Assembly (NCBI GenBank): GCA_900549895.1
Contig: URQG01000045.1
Location: forward strand, 1-10,310
DNA length: 10,310 nt
Direction: 5' to 3'
Source of the DNA: an uncultured Lachnobacterium sp.
Lineage (GTDB): Bacteria > Bacillota > Clostridia > Lachnospirales > Lachnospiraceae
This document shows positions 6,168 to 10,310 of this stretch, piece after piece (the first letter of the stretch is position 1; each line of letters opens with the position of its first letter). The position numbers and the translations under genes were made by a program. Below the pieces are notes generated by a model. It searched no databases. It was not told where the DNA came from and saw nothing but the letters and a program-made list of their open reading frames with translations.

Positions 6168-7654
6168 TCGATGACGTGGTGATTCAGCCAGCGGCGCGAG
6201 TGGAAGCGCAGCGTGAAGATGATCGCGCGCAGGCTCCAGTCGGCAAACATGCCGATCCACACCGCAATCGGGCCAAAGCCCCATACGCGGCACAGATAAA
6301 TACATAGGCTTACACGGCAAAGCCACATCGTGCAGCAGGACGTGATCATCGAGAATCGGACGTCGCCTGCAGCGCGCATGCCATATGCCGGAATAAAGGA
6401 CAGCACCCATGAAATCGGCTTCGTGATCGTAATGAATACGATCATACGAAAGCAGAGATCGGCGCTGGCCTTTTCCATTCCACCGAGCATCGTAATCGGT
6501 CTGGTTAAGACGAACACGAGCAGGCAGCTTGCGATAATGACAATCTCAGAGAGCCACGACAGCTTCTTGATATAATAGATTGCTTCGTCTTTGCGCCCTG
6601 CGCCAAGGCATTGTCCGACGACGGTCATCAGTCCGATGCCGATGCCGATGGCGGCGATGCCGTTTAAGTTCTCCAGAATATTGGTCATCGCCTGTGCGGC
6701 GATCGCAACGGTTCCGAGTGTAGAGACTGTGGACTGGATCGCAAGTTTTCCGAATTGGAACATGCTGTTTTCGATGCCGGACGGGATACCGATCAGCAGA
6801 ATTTTCTTAATGATAGACCAATCCGGGCGGATCGCAAGATAATTACGGACGCGGATCGCGGCAACCGGATCGTCGGCTGCGCCCGGTGCATAGAAATCGC
6901 CGCTTTGATCCGGAGTGCCGGATTGCGTGGCGGAACCGGAGCAAAAAAGTGCTTTCAGCGGATGCACCTGATCCTCCATGCGAAGAAATCCGATGACCAC
7001 AATTGCGCAGAAAATGCGTGAGATCAGAGTGGAGATCGCAGCGCCTTCGACGCCCATATTGCAGCCGAAGATCAGGATTGCGTTACCACCGATATTCATG
7101 AAATTCGAAACTACGGAGATGATCATCGGGGTGCGGCTGTTGTTTTGCGCACGCATGATTGAAGCACCGGCATCATAAAGGCCGATGAACGGGAAAGAAA
7201 GCAGCGTGAACAGGAAGTAGACCTGTGAATTGCGCATGACATCCGCTTCCACGGCACCGAAGATCGCGCGCAGCAGCGGGTAGCGGAACACGAGGCAGAC
7301 GACCGATAATGCAGTAGACAGCAGCGCCATGACATAGAGCACCTGGCGCGCAGAGTTGTTGGCGCCTTTTTCATTGTGACTGCCCAGATACTGCGAGCAG
7401 AGGATCGCGCCGCCGGCGGCAAGTGCGGACAATGCCTGAATAACCAGTATGTTGATGGAATCGACGAGCGAGACTGCAGAGATCGCTGCGGAGCCGACGT
7501 TGCTGACCATCATGGTATCGACGGTTCCCATCAGGGATGAGAGCAGCTGCTCGACGATGATCGGAATCAGCAGTTTGCGCAGATCGACATTGCTGTATAA
7601 ATGAGCGATCGACTCAGATTTTTTATTGGAATTGGCATTTGATTTCGTTCGCAT
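6164..7654 (-). CDS. MATE-family multidrug efflux transporter (NorM/DinF-like) with long central loop
   Basis: This 496-residue polytopic membrane protein of the MATE family exports cationic drugs or metabolites, driven by Na+ or H+. The two-fold repeat is clear: the first half contains IPIIVEQLLSSLMGTVDTMM (30-49) and a MRAQNNSRTPM loop, and the second half contains IGIPSGIENSMFQFGKL and GLMTVVGQCLGAGR. About 12 membrane helices are visible. Residues 237-270 between the halves form an unusual hydrophilic insert rich in Ser, Gly, Gln and Asp, making the protein longer than the usual ~450 residues. The start at 7654 is supported by AGAAGG 6 nt upstream on the minus strand. The N-terminal ~20 residues are polar and Asn/Ser/Lys-rich. 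The stop codon overlaps the stop of the convergent M15 gene. Substrate is unknown. Confidence 0.95.
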   Translation of the reverse strand: MRTKSNANSNKKSESIAHLYSNVDLRKLLIPIIVEQLLSSLMGTVDTMMVSNVGSAAISAVSLVDSINILVIQALSALAAGGAILCSQYLGSHNEKGANNSARQVLYVMALLSTALSVVCLVFRYPLLRAIFGAVEADVMRNSQVYFLFTLLSFPFIGLYDAGASIMRAQNNSRTPMIISVVSNFMNIGGNAILIFGCNMGVEGAAISTLISRIFCAIVVIGFLRMEDQVHPLKALFCSGSATQSGTPDQSGDFYAPGAADDPVAAIRVRNYLAIRPDWSIIKKILLIGIPSGIENSMFQFGKLAIQSTVSTLGTVAIAAQAMTNILENLNGIAAIGIGIGLMTVVGQCLGAGRKDEAIYYIKKLSWLSEIVIIASCLLVFVLTRPITMLGGMEKASADLCFRMIVFITITKPISWVLSFIPAYGMRAAGDVRFSMITSCCTMWLCRVSLCIYLCRVWGFGPIAVWIGMFADWSLRAIIFTLRFHSRRWLNHHVID

Positions 7655-7698
7655 GGATACACCTTCTATGAATTAAATTACTTTTTTTCCCGATACAT

Positions 7699-7727
7699 AG
7701 ATTAGGACGAAGAATGCGATGTGTCAA
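7699..7727 (-). promoter_or_regulatory. Promoter of the leftward MATE gene
   Basis: On the minus strand, a perfect TTGACA (plus-strand 7722-7727) is followed after 17 nt by TAATCT (plus-strand 7699-7704), a weak -10. The leader to the ATG would be about 38 nt. The -35 lies inside the left arm of the inverted repeat at 7722-7772, so a protein bound there could block this promoter. Confidence 0.5.
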
Positions 7728-7772
7728 TAGCGACTAATCTAAAATCTGACTTTCGATTAGTCGCTGTTGATA
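7722..7772. repeat. Inverted repeat in the divergent promoter region (putative operator)
   Basis: The core is a perfect 10-bp inverted repeat, AGCGACTAAT (7729-7738) and ATTAGTCGCT (7756-7765). Imperfect symmetry extends it to 17-bp arms (7722-7738 and 7756-7772) around a 17-nt spacer. A third GATTAG element lies at 7700-7705, overlapping the leftward -10, and a 12-bp palindrome, TTGATATATCAA, lies at 7767-7778. No T-tract follows on either strand, so an operator or attenuator-like structure is likelier than a terminator. No regulator gene is adjacent. That this is a regulatory site is inference from symmetry and position. Confidence 0.55.
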
Positions 7773-7803
7773 TATCAAATTCGTGACATAACACATGAAA
7801 AAC

Positions 7804-7833
7804 TTGCCTTATCTTACGGAAATGAGGCATAAT
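7804..7833 (+). promoter_or_regulatory. Promoter of the BadF-like/MATE operon
   Basis: TTGCCT (7804-7809) and CATAAT (7828-7833, five of six consensus bases) are separated by 18 nt. The start would be near 7840, leaving a leader of about 33 nt that contains the strong ribosome binding site of the BadF-like gene. This placement argues that the upstream in-frame ATG at 7795 is not used. Confidence 0.55.
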
Positions 7834-7872
7834 AGAAATAGTGATAATTGCATCTCTCGGAGGAGGACGATT

Positions 7873-8781
7873 ATGAGATATGTAGCGGGAATCGATGGTG
7901 GCGAGACCAGGACGACCGTCATCTGCAGCGACCGGGATGGGCGCGTGATGGCAACGGAAGAGTTTGGGTCATTTAATATAGAAAATATAGGTGTGGATGG
8001 ATTTACGATCCTGATGGTGCAGATCTGCGAGTTTCTGCGGCAGACCGGCGAATGCGAGGCGCTGTGCATTGGGGTAGGGGATGTTCACAATTTACGGATG
8101 CAAAGCGTTGTCAAACAGGCAATGGAGCGGGCAGGGATTACCAACTGGCAGCTTGTCAGCAACCAGAAGATTGCACTGTGGGGTGCATTGGCAGGAGAGC
8201 CTGGCATCACGGTTGTGGTGGAAAACGGATCTATCTGTTTCGGGCGTAATGCGGATAATGAGACGGCCCGCGTCGGTGGCTGGGGACATCGGATCGGTGA
8301 CGAAGGCAGCGGTTATGCAATCGGCAGGGATGTGCTTCGTGCGGTGGCGCAGGCGTGGGATGCAGGCGATGCATCGGAGGGTGCGACGATGCTCATGCAA
8401 TTACTTGCCGACAAGTATAAGATTACGGACCGGGAGAAGATGATTGCGTATGCAGATACCAATGATGAAAGCGGCATCGCTCAGCTTGCCGGTGCTGCGG
8501 AGCAGGCAGCCGCAGCGGGAGATGCGAAAGCGCTTGCAATCCTGACGGAAAATGCGTCGCTTCTGAGCGAACAGGCGGCTTTGGTGGCGAAGCGTTTGAA
8601 GATGGACGCCGGAGAGGTGGCTTTGCTCGGTGAACTGCTGGAGAATGATACGATGTACCGGAAGCTGCTGGTGCAGGAGATTGAAAAACGCTGTATCGGC
8701 TTCAAGTGTGTGAAACCGTGTGAGGATGCTGCGGAGGGTGCGGTATTGATGGCGCGGCAGAGTGTGCGCAGCGAAGAATAA
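7873..8781 (+). CDS. BadF/BadG/BcrA/BcrD-type (N-acetylglucosamine kinase-like) ATPase, possibly inactive
   Basis: This 302-residue ASKHA-fold protein starts at 7873, where AGGAGG (7861-7866) sits 6 nt upstream. A longer frame from 7795 adds 26 unlike residues and overlaps the promoter. It opens with AGIDGGETRTT (5-15, phosphate-1 loop) and contains the family's hallmark GGWGHRIGDEGSGYAIG (135-151). The fold is therefore clear, and such proteins usually phosphorylate amino sugars or activate dehydratases. Several consensus positions differ: Arg13 for the usual Lys, NQ (97-98) where ND is normal, ENGS (117-120) for GTGS, and GELL (253-256) for the GG(L/V)L adenosine motif. It may be a degenerate kinase or sugar-binding sensor. 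It is followed 31 nt later by a MATE gene and is probably cotranscribed with it. Confidence 0.88.
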   Translation: MRYVAGIDGGETRTTVICSDRDGRVMATEEFGSFNIENIGVDGFTILMVQICEFLRQTGECEALCIGVGDVHNLRMQSVVKQAMERAGITNWQLVSNQKIALWGALAGEPGITVVVENGSICFGRNADNETARVGGWGHRIGDEGSGYAIGRDVLRAVAQAWDAGDASEGATMLMQLLADKYKITDREKMIAYADTNDESGIAQLAGAAEQAAAAGDAKALAILTENASLLSEQAALVAKRLKMDAGEVALLGELLENDTMYRKLLVQEIEKRCIGFKCVKPCEDAAEGAVLMARQSVRSEE

Positions 8782-8812
8782 AAAGAAAAAGGGCTCAATT
8801 TGATTTTGGCAT

Positions 8813-10105
8813 ATGGGAAAGAAAACGATGTTTCAACAATTTACAAAATATATGCTACAAAGCGTAGCGGGAATGATCGGAATTTCGATTTACATTCTTG
8901 CGGATACGTTTTTTATCTCGGTTTGTGAGGGCGCAAACGGTCTGGCAGTGCTGAACCTGATCCTGCCGGTCTATGGCCTCATGTATGCGATTGGTGCGAT
9001 GATCGGTATCGGTTCGGCGACGCGCTACAGCATCCGCAAGGCACAGGGACAGAATACCGATTACTTTTTTACACAGTCGATCACATGGAGTGTTATCTGT
9101 AGTATTCCGTTCATTTTGGTTGGAATCTTTGCGCCTGAGCCGTTTTTGGCGCTGCTTGGGGCGGATGCCAAGTTGGTTGCGTTGGGCAAGACCTACCTTC
9201 GGATCGCGATGATGGGTGCACCGTTTTTTATGTGCAACTATACCTTTACAGCATTTGCGCGCAATGACAATGCAACCTCTACTGCGATGCTTGGCTCCAT
9301 CAGCGGCAGTATGTTCAACATTCTGTTTGATTATATTTTAATGTTTCCGCTTGGTATGGGGATGGCGGGTGCCGCACTTGCCACAGCAGCAAGCCCGATC
9401 ATCACGATGCTTGTGTGCTGCACGCATTTTCTCGGGCGCAAAAATACAGTTGCATTTTATTGGAAAAAGCCTGATTTCAGCCATATCGTTTCGTGTTGCC
9501 CGCTCGGCATCTCGGCTTTTGTCGGAGAGATTTCATCGGCGGTCATCACGATCGTATTCAATATGCTGATCCTCGGCATTGCCGGAAATGTCGGTGTGGC
9601 GGCATACGGAGTGATCGCGAATCTCTCGATCGTTGCAATGTCGATCTGTAACGGACTCGCGCAGGGCGCGCAGCCGCTGATCAGCGAAAGCCACGGGCGC
9701 GGCGATAGGCAGCAGGTGAAAACGTTCTTGCGCTGGGGAGTTATGGCGGCGCTTGTCGCAGAAGTGATCATGATCGCAGCGGCATGGGGCTGGACGGACG
9801 GATGGATCGCCATCTTCAACAGCGAGAACAATGCCGCGCTTCTTTCCTACGCGCATGTCGGACTGCGTTTGTATTTCCTCGGATTTCTGTTCGCGGGAAT
9901 CAACATTATGCTAGTCGCTTATTTTTCTGCAGTGGATCGTCCGCGTCCGGCAATTGTCGGATCGATCACGCGAGGCGCGATCGCAATTGTGATCTGTGCG
10001 ATCGTTTTTGCAAGCCTGTTCGGACTTAATGGTGTGTGGCTGTCTTTTCTCGGATCGGAAGTGATCACGTTCGCGGTAATTCTTGTGTTGAGTCAAAGAA
10101 AGTGA
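8813..10105 (+). CDS. MATE-family efflux transporter (MepA-like)
   Basis: The 430-residue product is a membrane antiporter of the MATE family. The N-terminal helix pair includes GISIYILADTFFISVCEG (23-40), typical of MepA-like members, then LPVYGLMYAIGAMIGIGSATRYSI. Pseudo-symmetric elements recur in the second half (CPLGISAFVGEISSAVITIVFN and NGLAQGAQPLISESHGRG). About 12 helices are visible and the length is normal. The ATG at 8813 has no good ribosome binding site (AAAAAGGG lies about 20 nt away). An in-frame ATG at 8828 would remove five residues and is nearly as plausible. It follows the BadF-like gene by 31 nt, so a shared transcript is likely. It is not a close copy of the leftward MATE gene, so the pair is not a recent duplication. 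Substrate is unknown. Confidence 0.93.
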   Translation: MGKKTMFQQFTKYMLQSVAGMIGISIYILADTFFISVCEGANGLAVLNLILPVYGLMYAIGAMIGIGSATRYSIRKAQGQNTDYFFTQSITWSVICSIPFILVGIFAPEPFLALLGADAKLVALGKTYLRIAMMGAPFFMCNYTFTAFARNDNATSTAMLGSISGSMFNILFDYILMFPLGMGMAGAALATAASPIITMLVCCTHFLGRKNTVAFYWKKPDFSHIVSCCPLGISAFVGEISSAVITIVFNMLILGIAGNVGVAAYGVIANLSIVAMSICNGLAQGAQPLISESHGRGDRQQVKTFLRWGVMAALVAEVIMIAAAWGWTDGWIAIFNSENNAALLSYAHVGLRLYFLGFLFAGINIMLVAYFSAVDRPRPAIVGSITRGAIAIVICAIVFASLFGLNGVWLSFLGSEVITFAVILVLSQRK

Positions 10106-10116
10106 AAAATTCACTT
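10100..10116. repeat. Short palindrome over the MATE stop codon
   Basis: AAGTGAA (10100-10106) and TTCACTT (10110-10116) are perfect 7-bp arms around AAA, spanning the TGA stop codon of the MATE gene (10103-10105). It is AT-rich and has no T-tract. It may be a minor hairpin upstream of the main terminator. Confidence 0.45.
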
Positions 10117-10125
10117 AAATACGAT

Positions 10126-10162
10126 AAAAAATCACTGTTTTTTAAAAAAACAGTGATTTTTT
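10126..10162. terminator. Symmetric hairpin terminator, probably bidirectional
   Basis: Eighteen bases at 10126-10143 (six A, TCACTG, six T) are exactly complementary to 10145-10162 (six A, CAGTGA, six T), with one extra A between them. In RNA the tip would open into a loop of several bases. The outer A- and T-runs give a U-tract on either strand, so it can end the MATE operon and also stop transcription from the right. It lies 20 nt after the MATE stop codon. Confidence 0.82.
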
Positions 10163-10181
10163 GCGCTGTAAATGGTAAAAT
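10153..10181 (+). promoter_or_regulatory. Promoter-like element upstream of the Fic gene
   Basis: An extended -10, TGGTAAAAT (TG at 10173-10174, TAAAAT at 10176-10181), lies 17 nt after a weak -35, GTGATT (10153-10158). The -35 falls inside the downstream arm of the terminator hairpin. A direct repeat, CTGTAAATG, at 10166-10174 and 10185-10193 brackets the -10 and could bind a regulator. The leader would be about 25 nt. Confidence 0.42.
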
Positions 10182-10211
10182 ATCACTGTAAATGAAAGGA
10201 GCGTCAATGAT

Positions 10212-10310
10212 ATGGAACCTTATAAAGCAAAAAACATGCCTTTAGAATATAAAATAGACAAAGAACTATTAAAATTGATTGCGGAAGCAAATGTTAAATA
10301 TGGTGAATAT
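10212..10310 (+). CDS. Fic-family protein, N-terminal 33 codons (cut by window end)
   Basis: This open frame runs to the window edge without a stop. The start at 10212 is preceded by AAAGGAG (10195-10201) at 10 nt; an ATG at 10207 in another frame stops after 12 codons. The visible residues, MEPYKAKNMPLEYKID then KELLKLIAEANVKYGEY, match the conserved N-terminus of Fic proteins in Firmicutes (Fic_N region, 'LP.EY.ID.ELL.L..EAN..YGEY'). Such proteins usually transfer AMP to target proteins through an HPFx(D/E)GN motif that would lie beyond this window, and some act as toxins or regulators. The 99 bases are 26 percent GC, against about 52 percent in the last part of the preceding MATE gene, which hints at transfer. 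The Fic motif itself is not seen, so identity rests on the N-terminal pattern. Confidence 0.78.
   Translation, partial: MEPYKAKNMPLEYKIDKELLKLIAEANVKYGEY

Noticed and set aside
7795..7872. Longer N-terminus of the BadF-like protein
   Set aside because: It has no ribosome binding site, overlaps the promoter, and adds 26 residues that precede a family-typical start.

Overview
The window looks like a contig end from a low-to-mid GC Firmicute, most likely a Lachnospiraceae-type Clostridium. This is inferred from protein style (Rpn nuclease, small zinc-ribbon protein, VanY-like M15 peptidase with an acidic Ser/Thr linker, several MATE transporters), strong AGGAGG ribosome binding sites and clostridial-type promoters. 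The first 50 bases are not genomic. They are the Illumina Nextera i5 adapter (end of P5, an 8-base index, the Read 1 primer and the Tn5 mosaic end), so the first gene is cut by library construction or assembly, not by biology.

Region 1 (51-3091) is a tight co-directional cluster: the C-terminal part of a class I SAM-dependent methyltransferase, an 827-residue protein joining a PLD/HKD-type nuclease domain to an SF2 DEAD/DEAH helicase, and a 96-residue protein of unknown function. The genes overlap by 31 and 4 nt, so they are probably translated together. A DNA or RNA modification/processing or defence role is possible but unproven. Region 2 (3151-4136) is a free-standing Rpn-family (PD-(D/E)XK) nuclease gene with its own promoter and a hairpin terminator.

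Region 3 (4180-6167) is a run of four closely packed genes: an ArsC/Spx-family thioredoxin-fold protein, a two-zinc-ribbon protein, a small Nif11-like protein with a striking Asn/Gly-rich motif, and a membrane-anchored M15 D-Ala-D-Ala carboxypeptidase-like enzyme. The last of these converges on a MATE transporter gene, and the two stop codons overlap (TAA on + and TAG on - share bases).

Region 4 (6164-10105) is a divergent transport locus. One MATE transporter reads leftward. A BadF/N-acetylglucosamine-kinase-like protein and a second, MepA-like MATE transporter read rightward. The 218-bp divergent intergenic region carries an imperfect 17-bp-arm inverted repeat and promoter-like elements for both directions. 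The BadF-like protein departs from the family consensus at four nucleotide- or substrate-binding motifs and may be a pseudoenzyme.

Region 5 (10106-10310) holds a small palindrome, a nearly perfect symmetric A/T-flanked hairpin terminator, a promoter-like segment overlapping the hairpin's downstream arm, and the first 33 codons of a Fic-family protein. These codons are 26 percent GC, far below the neighbouring MATE gene, which suggests the start of an acquired segment.

No rRNA, tRNA, CRISPR array, insertion sequence or attachment site was found. No non-coding stretch exceeds 300 bases.
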